Source: Gammaproteobacteria bacterium UBA2679
GTDB taxonomy: Bacteria > Pseudomonadota > Gammaproteobacteria > Pseudomonadales > Oleiphilaceae
Length of the DNA stretch: 64,000 nucleotides
Direction: 5' to 3'
Assembly (NCBI GenBank): GCA_002354735.1
Contig: DEMD01000006.1
Span: forward strand, 1 to 64,000
The notes beneath the pieces are model-generated. The model did not search any database. It was given only the letters and a program-made list of their open reading frames with translations, and was not told the origin of the DNA. Positions 56,883 to 64,000 of this stretch are shown piece by piece (the stretch's first letter is position 1; each line of letters starts with the position of its first letter). The position numbers were made by a program, and so were the translations under genes.

Positions 56883-59762
56883 CTAGTTCATCGCGGGATT
56901 GGCCTCATGAAAATCTTCTACCGAGCCGATATTGCTGGATCGAGTAGACTTATTCAGAGCAACTCTGTGTTTCTGGCCTTCGACGAGAATTGATATCATA
57001 CCAGCTTCTGTGATGAAGCGACGATGTAGCCAGTCGATATATTGTTTCAATGTCAGTGTCTTGAGTGTTTCCACCTGGCGCTCTCGATCATCCAGGCCAA
57101 CGGCGCCGGAATGGATAGGGAACCAGACGCGCTCTGCCTTGGTTTGTGCTGAGCTGGCAGGTATGCCAAGGCGATCGACGAGACTATCAACATAGTTTTT
57201 GAAGCGGGCATCGTCCATTGATGACAGTTTTCCCCCGAAGCTATGGAAAAATGTGAGCATGTGTGTCTCTAACAGATCAGCGGAGACGTAAGGCGATTGC
57301 ACAGCTAGCCTGAGTCCGGGCACACCACCGAAATCAAGCCGGCTCGTGTTGACCACATACCCCAGCTGAGCCTCAGTGCGAAGGGTAGAAAAGAACTCGC
57401 TCGAAGCCAGCGACTCAGTCAATGCAAAAAATGCCCGCTCGCTCGGCTGACTCTGGTCACCCTGGATATACAAGAGCGCATAAGAGTCATCATAGGGCGT
57501 CTGAAGAAGCAGCCGCTGCAAGCCCGGCCTGAGACGGGTGACTGCAGGGCTAAACACTGCTCTTCTGCCGTCGCCATCCATGTGCTTCGAGATCATTTCA
57601 TTCCAGAGTCGAACTTTGGCTTCAGGAATCATGCCGAAGGCCAGTGTGGTCACCGACATCGTCTCACGCCAATCCTGCAGCATGGGGTGAAGCCTCGCAT
57701 AGGAGGCATCACGGATTCCGGAGATAAGATCCTCATAGCTATAGGCCGGCTTCTGCATGAGTTTTGCCAGAACCCTGGAAGCATGGTCTTCGGCGCCGTC
57801 ATCCTCGCGTCTGTCATACCAGTGTTCCCATCCGCGTTGATAGCCTCTAAATTCACGAGGCTTCACTGAAAAGCCGCCAATTCGCTCAAGTGTCTTTGTT
57901 AAAAGACGCTCAATGCTATCGGGATACCCGGAGAACTCCAGCATAATGCCGTTAGTAACATGATCGATGGATAGCGCCGCATCGGCATCTGACGCCGTAG
58001 CGACCATCGCTGTCAGCTGTTCATTCAGCAGCGAAACGAAAAGGTTGGCCTGCGCCGCGTTCCGCTTACTCTCATCAAGCACCGATGATCGAAGCATGAT
58101 GTTGAATGTTGCAAGTGAACTGCGATCATCCTTGGCATTCCCGTACCACGCCTCAATGCCAGACCTTACTTTCAGGCGGCGCAGGAAGTCGCCCGTCGAA
58201 ACAGCATTTTCGTCGAAGGCCTTGGCCACGAAAGGATTGGCAGCAGGCAACTTGAGATAGTAACGAGCACTGGTCTCCTGATCGGCTTTGAAGTGCTCTA
58301 CATCGCTGTCTGCGAGCTTTTCAAAGGCATAAGGCGCACCAAACCACGGCGTCGAGGAAAAACTGCTGAAATCTGGATCAGCCAAGACCAACAACATATT
58401 CTCTGGTCGGATCGCGTTCGCCAGCTGACTCAATTTACCGGCATCCAACCCGCCTACTCCCGCGCTCTCGCTGAGCGCCAGCGCAGCACCGGAACGTTCG
58501 TATTGTTCAGCAATATCCTCTATATCCTGAGCATCCCTGCACCATCGCTGCGCCTGGAGCAGCATGTACTCGTCACTCCGCCACTGCTCCATTGGGCTCG
58601 ATGCTATCAGATCTGCGTAAACGAATAATCGGCGCAATATCTCCCAATACGAGCGCCCGCCAGCATGGAACATGTCGAAATTCAGGAGCAGATACGGCGA
58701 GTTAGGATCTTCGAACCCCAGGGTAATAGTAAGGCCGTCAGCATACTCGTAGCCACGCAAAGCGTTCATGAGGGTGCCAGGACTGTTCTGGGTGAGCAGG
58801 TGAGCAAGCAGCTGGGCGCTGGATCCGCTTTGCCAGTCCACTCCGGCGTTCAATGGAAACATAACGCTCATGTCGTAGGCGTTGGGAGAGACGCTGGTTC
58901 GCACGAAGCCTGGAACCGCTGGACTGACATCCAGTGCCGGCGGAAAATAGCTTTTGAAGTCCTTGCGCGATGGTATGGCGGCGAATCGATCTTCGACTGC
59001 ACGCTGTAAGGACTCGATAGACTGTGACGACCGCACCACAAGGCGCATGCCGCTGGCATGGTAATTCAGCGCCCACCATTTTTGCAGCAGATCGGAAAGC
59101 GCTTCCGCCGACATATGACCGAGCGTTTTCTGATTGCCGATGGAGAATCTCAACATCGGGTGAAGATCACCAGGCTTCGCTTGATCAGCTTGATCACCGG
59201 CCAGAGCCATGTTCAGCGAATCCGAAATCCGCCAGCCGGAATGGTCCTTGCGATACTCATATTCAGCATGAACCGCTAAACGTTCCTGCTCTACATATTT
59301 GACATCGAACCGTGGCGCTACAAATTGCGATGCGAAGCGATCCAGGGCTCCTTCCAGCCCCTCAGGACGGACAGTGAAAAAATAGTTCGTGATGTTGTAT
59401 GCCGTAGTGGCATTGCTACGGCCACCGTAGCGACTGAGATAGCTGGCATACTCATGAGCGCCCGGATACTTGTCGGAGCCCAGAAAAAGCATGTGCTCGA
59501 GGAAGTGAGCGAGGCCAAGCGCATAGCGGGGATCGTCTTTGCTGCCCGCCTGTACCACCATGGCCACGCTTGACTCTTCGAGATCAGGATCACTGACGAG
59601 CAATGCGCGCAGCCCGTTGTCGAGGACCATCTCGCGCACCTCAACCTCATAGCTGCACGCTTGCGGCAATGACAAAGCCGGTGTTGTGATTGAAGTGGCA
59701 GCATGCAGCTGGCCAGTCAGGAGAAAGGCCATAAGGCACGCGCGGCTCGTGAACAGGCGCAT
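56883..59762 (-). CDS. M16A insulinase-family (pitrilysin-like) protease
   Basis: 959-residue zinc metalloprotease, exported (signal peptide cleaving after LHA). The inverted zinc motif is H86-FLE-H90 with catalytic E89, and the third ligand is E167 (ERLAVHAEYEY), positions nearly equal to E. coli protease III (H88, H92, E169). Three further M16 domains without a zinc site follow, as in the long M16A class. It degrades small periplasmic polypeptides. Upstream of the AraC gene but separated by 86 bp. Confidence 0.93.
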   Translation of the reverse strand: MRLFTSRACLMAFLLTGQLHAATSITTPALSLPQACSYEVEVREMVLDNGLRALLVSDPDLEESSVAMVVQAGSKDDPRYALGLAHFLEHMLFLGSDKYPGAHEYASYLSRYGGRSNATTAYNITNYFFTVRPEGLEGALDRFASQFVAPRFDVKYVEQERLAVHAEYEYRKDHSGWRISDSLNMALAGDQADQAKPGDLHPMLRFSIGNQKTLGHMSAEALSDLLQKWWALNYHASGMRLVVRSSQSIESLQRAVEDRFAAIPSRKDFKSYFPPALDVSPAVPGFVRTSVSPNAYDMSVMFPLNAGVDWQSGSSAQLLAHLLTQNSPGTLMNALRGYEYADGLTITLGFEDPNSPYLLLNFDMFHAGGRSYWEILRRLFVYADLIASSPMEQWRSDEYMLLQAQRWCRDAQDIEDIAEQYERSGAALALSESAGVGGLDAGKLSQLANAIRPENMLLVLADPDFSSFSSTPWFGAPYAFEKLADSDVEHFKADQETSARYYLKLPAANPFVAKAFDENAVSTGDFLRRLKVRSGIEAWYGNAKDDRSSLATFNIMLRSSVLDESKRNAAQANLFVSLLNEQLTAMVATASDADAALSIDHVTNGIMLEFSGYPDSIERLLTKTLERIGGFSVKPREFRGYQRGWEHWYDRREDDGAEDHASRVLAKLMQKPAYSYEDLISGIRDASYARLHPMLQDWRETMSVTTLAFGMIPEAKVRLWNEMISKHMDGDGRRAVFSPAVTRLRPGLQRLLLQTPYDDSYALLYIQGDQSQPSERAFFALTESLASSEFFSTLRTEAQLGYVVNTSRLDFGGVPGLRLAVQSPYVSADLLETHMLTFFHSFGGKLSSMDDARFKNYVDSLVDRLGIPASSAQTKAERVWFPIHSGAVGLDDRERQVETLKTLTLKQYIDWLHRRFITEAGMISILVEGQKHRVALNKSTRSSNIGSVEDFHEANPAMN

Positions 59763-59891
59763 GAGTTTAGTGCTCCAGAGGTCGAAGGCGCCAAACTCTA
59801 TAGATGTAGGGACTTATGCAGAAGTGCGCGCAGAGTAATTTGACAATTGATTACAATCGCTACCGTGCTGAAAGCATTCAGGTCAACGCAT

Positions 59892-60353
59892 TTAAATCCA
59901 CCGCCGCACTTTTCTACAATAATCAGCAAATATATGACCGAATATCTCTTCCAGCGCCCGCTCTTCAGGCTGGATCTGAAACCGGTCGAGGTAGACGACA
60001 AAAGCGCCCACGATCAGCAGCGACCATGGAGAGGACAGCCAGGCGGCCCAGGCAAGAAGAATCGATGTGAACCCTACGTACATAGGATTTCTGGTAACTG
60101 AATATATGCCGGACGTCACAAGGGACGAAGACGCCTCCGGCTTGCGTGGATCGACTGAGGTTCGGGCACGGCTGAACTCCACTACGCCTGCCAAGCAGAC
60201 ACCGTCCCCTGCAACGAGCAGAATCATGGCGGTCAACAGTCGCAGCGCATTTGGCAGGGCGAACCCAGGCAAAACCATCGACAAGCCCCACATGCCAGCT
60301 GCTGCGGCCCCGAGCAAAACTAGTGGCGGTATCTTTTTATCTAGCGCGGCCAT
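59892..60353 (-). CDS. ICMT-like methyltransferase-family membrane protein
   Basis: 153-residue protein with four helices. TSGIYSVTRNPMYVGFTSILLAW and EERALEEIFGHIFADYCRKVRRWI are the signature segments of the isoprenylcysteine carboxyl methyltransferase-like/PEMT family, which binds SAM at the membrane. Substrate unknown. It is the third gene of a run with the binding protein and GFA genes, 12 bp after GFA. Confidence 0.88.
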   Translation of the reverse strand: MAALDKKIPPLVLLGAAAAGMWGLSMVLPGFALPNALRLLTAMILLVAGDGVCLAGVVEFSRARTSVDPRKPEASSSLVTSGIYSVTRNPMYVGFTSILLAWAAWLSSPWSLLIVGAFVVYLDRFQIQPEERALEEIFGHIFADYCRKVRRWI

Positions 60354-60365
60354 GCTGCCGGTCCC

Positions 60366-60755
60366 CTACGAGTGCTGCGGAAGATCATCTGTAATGTCGA
60401 ACCACGGCGCCTTGTTGCCGACATACATGTGACGCTGCGGCTTTACGCCGGGGTCGGTATCCAGCGTGCCCAATGGGAAACCATAGACCTCAGGCTGAGC
60501 GTCGAATCTGGTGTATAGGCTGGAGCCACATTTAGAGCAGAACGCCTTGTGCTCCCCCGGGGAGGACTCGTAGAATTTCAGCAGCGCTTGCCCTTCGAGC
60601 GTCGTCCAGTCTACCGCACGCACCCTCGCCCGTGTGCGGAATGCGGCAGCATGAAGCTTGCGGCACATCGTACAGTGGCAGTTGAGTACGTCGCTAAGCG
60701 GGCCGTTGATTTCGTATTGCACACCGCCGCAGAGACAGCTTCCTGTTAGCTTCAT
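60366..60755 (-). CDS. GFA/CENP-V-family zinc protein
   Basis: 129-residue protein with the GFA pattern: GSCLCGGVQYEI, LNCHCTMCRKLHAAAF and HKAFCSKCGSSLYTR. The cysteines bind zinc and possibly glutathione. Members have been linked to formaldehyde-glutathione adducts, but most are uncharacterised. AAGGAACGGAG precedes the ATG. Confidence 0.9.
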   Translation of the reverse strand: MKLTGSCLCGGVQYEINGPLSDVLNCHCTMCRKLHAAAFRTRARVRAVDWTTLEGQALLKFYESSPGEHKAFCSKCGSSLYTRFDAQPEVYGFPLGTLDTDPGVKPQRHMYVGNKAPWFDITDDLPQHS

Positions 60756-60770
60756 GGCTCCGTTCCTTCA

Positions 60771-61586
60771 CTAACGACAAACATTGATGTCCTTCTCCGA
60801 TAGAGGCGCAATGCCTGGTGCGGTTCGCGGCGCGTGACTTTCCTGGAGACTCTCATTCAAAACATGTGTAACGATGCGATCGAAACACCCGTCCGCCTTG
60901 GCTCCTTTGAGTGCAGCAGCCAGCTCGTCAGCAAAAAACCGATGACGACTGTTAAGTACATGGTAAACCGTGAAGGGGAAAATCGGCTCTTTGAAAAGCT
61001 TAAGATCATCGAATTGCAGCAGAAAAGCGGCAGCATCCCACTCCCCGATGGCAATAAGGTCGACCCGCTTTCGGCGGAGCAGATTCAACAACTGATCGTA
61101 ACCACCCTGAGCGGCTATCGTATCAGCCTTGCTGAACTGCTCCTGAAGCTGTTGAATGCCATGAATATAGCCCACCGAATACCCTTCAAGCTTTGCATCT
61201 AGCGCTTCAGACGAGAAGCCCTTGAGTGCCATAAGTTTGAAATTCATTGTTGGGAAAGGTTCAGGGATGCGAATGAGGCTATCATCGTCATCCACCGTCC
61301 TGCTCGTCATGAGGAGCCCATCCAGAGAGCCTGTACTTACTTCTTTCGCGGCGCGGGGGACAGGCATCTGGTGATAGACCACACGGGGTCCAACTCGGGC
61401 ATAAGCTTCTTTCAGCAGTAGCTGATAAATACGAACCGTGGGCGCCTGGGTATAGGTCGCAATTTCAAGCTGCTGTGGACCGGGCTTTGCGTCATCTGCC
61501 TGCACCTGCAACCCGAGAATAAGCAACGTCACCATAAGCAAGCTTTCGAAAGCAGGTTTCTGAACAGCATCGTCTAGATACGTCAT
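60771..61586 (-). CDS. periplasmic solute-binding-like protein (SBP family 3 type)
   Basis: 271-residue exported protein; the hydrophobic signal FESLLMVTLLILGLQVQA follows a longer N-terminus. Early strand LEIATYTQAPTVRIYQLLL and later KLEGYSVGYIHGIQQLQEQ and LLRRKRVDLIAIGEWDAA match the fold of family 3 binding proteins. No transporter genes adjoin it. Third such orphan protein in the window. First gene of a run with GFA and ICMT-like genes. Confidence 0.75.
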   Translation of the reverse strand: MTYLDDAVQKPAFESLLMVTLLILGLQVQADDAKPGPQQLEIATYTQAPTVRIYQLLLKEAYARVGPRVVYHQMPVPRAAKEVSTGSLDGLLMTSRTVDDDDSLIRIPEPFPTMNFKLMALKGFSSEALDAKLEGYSVGYIHGIQQLQEQFSKADTIAAQGGYDQLLNLLRRKRVDLIAIGEWDAAAFLLQFDDLKLFKEPIFPFTVYHVLNSRHRFFADELAAALKGAKADGCFDRIVTHVLNESLQESHAPRTAPGIAPLSEKDINVCR

Positions 61587-61675
61587 CGTAGTTTGGCCTG
61601 CCTTTCTATGTTAAGGGTATGGTGTGCAAGAACCACTTGGCTAGCGAACTACCCGGATGCCGCGAGTCGATCGCC

Positions 61676-62005
61676 TTAGTCAACGATGAACAGCTTGGCT
61701 CCTGTTACAGTCGACGAACGATGCGGCTCGGCGTTGTCGGCAACCTGATAGCTAACCCCGGGGGTGAGCACGAACTTTCGTCCATCCGCCAATTCGGTAA
61801 GCAACTCTCCCGCAAGGCACAACAGAACATGCCCCTTGGTGCACCAGTGGTCTGCGAGGTATCCGGGTGTGTATTCGACCATACGTACGCGTATGCTACC
61901 GAACGACTGAGTTTGCCAGAAGGCCTTACCCTGCTCCCCTTTGTGCTCGCTCCTTGCCACCTTCGACCAGTCAGTAAGACCAAAGGGTAAATCAGTTATC
62001 TGCAT
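61676..62005 (-). CDS. DHCW-motif cupin protein
   Basis: 109-residue single-domain cupin. The motif ADHWCTKGHVLLCLAGEL carries the DHxC-W-type metal-binding residues that name the family, followed by KFVLTPGVSYQVADNAEPHRS. Function unknown. AAGGAAG lies 6 nt before the ATG at 62005, although the frame is open to 62092. Confidence 0.85.
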   Translation of the reverse strand: MQITDLPFGLTDWSKVARSEHKGEQGKAFWQTQSFGSIRVRMVEYTPGYLADHWCTKGHVLLCLAGELLTELADGRKFVLTPGVSYQVADNAEPHRSSTVTGAKLFIVD

Positions 62006-62045
62006 GTGATTCTTCCTTGAAAACGAATGTGCAAAGCCCCCGTGT

Positions 62046-63113
62046 TCAGTTATCAGGGGACGGAACCGCCACTTGATCGTATACCCGTGCACGATCTAGT
62101 TCGGGACCTGCGAAATATTGCGCGCGTATTTGCTTCAGTGCGGCTTCCCTGTCGATCGCGCTGAGGCCAGGCGTCTGGTTGATCTGCTGCCGTTGCTCGC
62201 TGTACTGCGCGTAGCGGCGCTCCCAGTCTGCATTCTCCGCGTCGATCCTAGCAAGTCGTTGAGCTTCCTCAGCACCTACCTGCTGCTCTCGATACTGAAG
62301 TATGTCCGTTTCTGTAGCCCCACGCACCCGCATTTCTTCAACCGTCTGCTCCATCATGACAAAGCCCGTTGTGCGATGCTTGACCTCCCTGATCTCCACC
62401 GGCGCATTGGTGGCCAGTTCGGCAAGACGTCGCGCCTTTTCATCAGCAGCGAGATCACCGTCTGATGCAATTCTCATTCGCTCCAGTGCGTACGCACCAT
62501 AGGCCTGCTCCACCCCGAAGAGAGCCTGCGACTGCTCCGGCGAGAAATGCTGTTGCCGCAAAGCGATAAGTTGGTCAAGAACGCGATCCAGTGTGTCGAC
62601 ATACTCGTCATTTTCCTGCTGACTCATGTCCTGATGCAGGTAGTCCTGTTCAGCCACTTTGTAAGCAACATAGTCCTCGAGCAGGACGATAGCCTGGGCC
62701 GCCGCATCAGGTGGTAGCCGCTGAGCCGCGTACTGACGAATTTCTTCGAGAATGGCTTCGAGTGAGCGTTCGCCCGAGGTCGAGAGGAAGTAGTCGAACA
62801 GGTCGCGTGTACCTCTGGTTACTACCAGATTACCGTCTTCGTCAACTTTGAGTTCGCCATCGACATCAGTACCGGTGAGCGAAGGCGCGAAATATCCGCG
62901 TTCAGTTTGTGGTTCTCCTGGAGCATCCTCAATGGGCATTCCGGAAGAAGCCGGGGGCGTAGTTGTCGGGGCGGCAGGAACTTGCGTAACCGTACTCTGA
63001 GAAGCCTGAGAAGGCGGCGGAGCAGGCGGACTGTCAACATCGTCGCTGGTATTCAGAATTAGGGTAATGCCAAGGACGACCAACAAGCCGGCGTACGCAA
63101 TTTTTCTGTTCAT
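62046..63113 (-). CDS. lifO: lipase-specific foldase (Lif)
   Basis: 355-residue membrane-anchored periplasmic chaperone. One N-terminal helix (MNRKIAYAGLLVVLGITLIL) is followed by a Pro/Ala/Thr-rich linker (about 30-70) and the foldase domain. The signature TRDLFDYFLSTSGE matches the Lif motif RxxFDYxxSxxGE. The rest is strongly helical and charged, as expected for the extended Lif arms. It lies directly downstream of its lipase, separated by a terminator at 63138. ATG 63113 has AAGGC upstream; the frame is open to 63170. Confidence 0.93.
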   Translation of the reverse strand: MNRKIAYAGLLVVLGITLILNTSDDVDSPPAPPPSQASQSTVTQVPAAPTTTPPASSGMPIEDAPGEPQTERGYFAPSLTGTDVDGELKVDEDGNLVVTRGTRDLFDYFLSTSGERSLEAILEEIRQYAAQRLPPDAAAQAIVLLEDYVAYKVAEQDYLHQDMSQQENDEYVDTLDRVLDQLIALRQQHFSPEQSQALFGVEQAYGAYALERMRIASDGDLAADEKARRLAELATNAPVEIREVKHRTTGFVMMEQTVEEMRVRGATETDILQYREQQVGAEEAQRLARIDAENADWERRYAQYSEQRQQINQTPGLSAIDREAALKQIRAQYFAGPELDRARVYDQVAVPSPDN

Positions 63114-63137
63114 GTTTCTGCCTTGGATATCGTTCAG

Positions 63138-63165
63138 AAAAAAAAGCCAGCCTCCCGGGCTGGCT
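63138..63165 (-). terminator. intrinsic terminator between lipA and lif
   Basis: On the minus strand AGCCAGCC pairs perfectly with GGCTGGCT around a 5-nt loop and is followed by TTTTTTTT. It lies 17 bp past the lipase stop and 24 bp before the foldase start. Confidence 0.9.
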
Positions 63166-63182
63166 TGCATCAGGACGACTGG

Positions 63183-64000
63183 CTACAGACCATCATTCTT
63201 CAGACGGTTGGCATGCTGCCGGTACACGCTTACGGGATCAGTCCAGCCTCGAAGCCCGAACAGATGGTTCATTGAATCCACATGGTTGAGGTCATAGTCA
63301 TCGCGAATGACTTGACCGAAAGCTGCGCTGCAGCGATCCACCATACCATCGTTCGGTATCTCAAAGACTTTGCCCGTGAAGTGCAGAAGGGGATCGGTAA
63401 TGTCCGCCCAATGCGTAGACTGGGCCGTACCAGTCCAGGAGTAATACCGGATGTAGTGCGCCCTACCCCAGGGATCATGAGACCAGGCACCATGCTCTCC
63501 ACCACCAGCACAGTAGGACGAGTTGTTCATGCCTCTGGGATACCTGTGATTGAAGCCGTTCATCATCTCGGGACTGGAGAGGGAAATGAGCGCCGCGAGG
63601 GAATTCTGATCATGCCAAGAGCCGGTCAGCACGTTGACGATCTTGCCCACTCGATTGACTAAATCAGCCGTGTTGCCCTCGAAATTTGATCCCGGTCGGA
63701 TGATGCCCCGCAGCACATCGGCGACTCTCGAACCTTTATTGACCCCGTTAACGGACGTAACAGAGGCGACAAGATCAGGACGTTTGGCCGCTGCATATCG
63801 TGCCGTAGGCGCTCCCTGGCTATGTCCGATCAGGTTGACCTTGTGAAAGCCCCAGCCATAAATCTGTTGCAACAACTCTTCGCCCCGCTGCTCGGAACTG
63901 TTGAATGCCGAAACGCTGGCGATGCGAACGGTCGCGTGACTTCGTTCCAGCTGATAAGGAATGGTGAAGAAGTAGTTGAAGAATCCGCCAATCTTGTTGA
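63183..64000 (-). CDS. lipA: secreted triacylglycerol lipase, C-terminal part
   Basis: C-terminal 272 residues of a family I lipase; the 5' end lies beyond the window edge. The nucleophile elbow is VNLIGHSQGAP, with Gln where P. aeruginosa LipA has His (GHSHG). The catalytic Asp is in IPNDGMVDRC and the His in LNHVDSMNHLFG. The ending PVSVYRQHANRLKN is nearly identical to LipA. Two Cys (SYCAGG and DRCSAAF) may form the conserved disulphide. Secreted via the type II system after folding by the downstream Lif protein. Confidence 0.94.
   Translation of the reverse strand, partial: NKIGGFFNYFFTIPYQLERSHATVRIASVSAFNSSEQRGEELLQQIYGWGFHKVNLIGHSQGAPTARYAAAKRPDLVASVTSVNGVNKGSRVADVLRGIIRPGSNFEGNTADLVNRVGKIVNVLTGSWHDQNSLAALISLSSPEMMNGFNHRYPRGMNNSSYCAGGGEHGAWSHDPWGRAHYIRYYSWTGTAQSTHWADITDPLLHFTGKVFEIPNDGMVDRCSAAFGQVIRDDYDLNHVDSMNHLFGLRGWTDPVSVYRQHANRLKNDGL

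Overview
The window looks like chromosomal DNA of a gammaproteobacterium, most likely a marine or saline relative of Pseudomonas (Halopseudomonas-like). This is inferred from protein resemblance only: a family I lipase with its Lif foldase, a nitrite-type channel next to a PP2C/Ser-Thr kinase fusion, several single-copy periplasmic amino-acid-type binding proteins, three GGDEF/EAL proteins, and a beta-1,3-glucan (laminarin-type) utilisation locus. No tRNA, rRNA, phage, IS element or CRISPR array was seen. Genes are dense on both strands, and many are joined by ATGA or TGATG overlaps.

Layout. 0.1-1.9 kb: a GAF-EAL protein. 2.0-6.4 kb (minus): a haem-copper oxidase operon, ctaC, a fused COX1-COX3 gene, a small membrane protein and ctaG. 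6.4-9.5 kb: DUF2231, CopD-like, Dps plus phosphodiesterase, and an EamA transporter. 9.6-14.0 kb: DUF3096, thioredoxin, a CPA2 antiporter coupled to a secreted Cys-rich protein, a periplasmic binding protein and a PrcB-like lipoprotein with a hairpin over its ribosome-binding site. 14.1-16.0 kb: an SbtA-type bicarbonate permease and a NhaR-like LysR regulator. 16.2-18.6 kb: a membrane protein overlapping a zinc-ribbon rhomboid protease, SOS-type yebG with a perfect LexA box, and DUF2750. 18.8-25.5 kb: a PAS histidine kinase, katG and a TonB receptor. 25.5-29.3 kb: a SYLF protein, a secreted trypsin with two PPC domains, and a GNAT protein. 29.5-33.0 kb: a binding protein and a 7TM-DISM EAL protein.

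33.0-42.0 kb is the most coherent accessory unit: GH16 endo-glucanase with a CBM56-like module, LacI regulator, GH3 lipoprotein glucosidase, and a CUT1 sugar ABC transporter (binding protein and two permeases, no ATPase), with an acetyltransferase and DUF2784 at the operon end. The same 18-bp perfect palindrome lies upstream of both glycosidase genes, so the LacI protein probably controls secreted hydrolysis, cell-surface trimming and uptake together.

42.1-44.8 kb: a PP2C-kinase fusion behind a formate/nitrite channel, separated by an intrinsic terminator whose stem holds the kinase gene's Shine-Dalgarno. 45.0-49.3 kb: yghU, a NemR-like TetR regulator, old-yellow-enzyme reductase, SDR and crotonase, an electrophile-response-like run with candidate operators. 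49.6-51.4 kb: a third EAL protein. 51.4-56.8 kb: small stress or detoxification genes (DinB fragment, OsmC, DinB, NTF2-like, methyltransferase), a MerR-controlled DUF2938/DUF2798 pair and a LysE/AraC pair. 56.9-64.0 kb: pitrilysin-type protease, ICMT-like methyltransferase, GFA protein, a third binding protein, DHCW cupin, and the lif-lipA locus, with lipA cut by the window edge.

Most calls rest on motif recognition by eye; no database search was possible.
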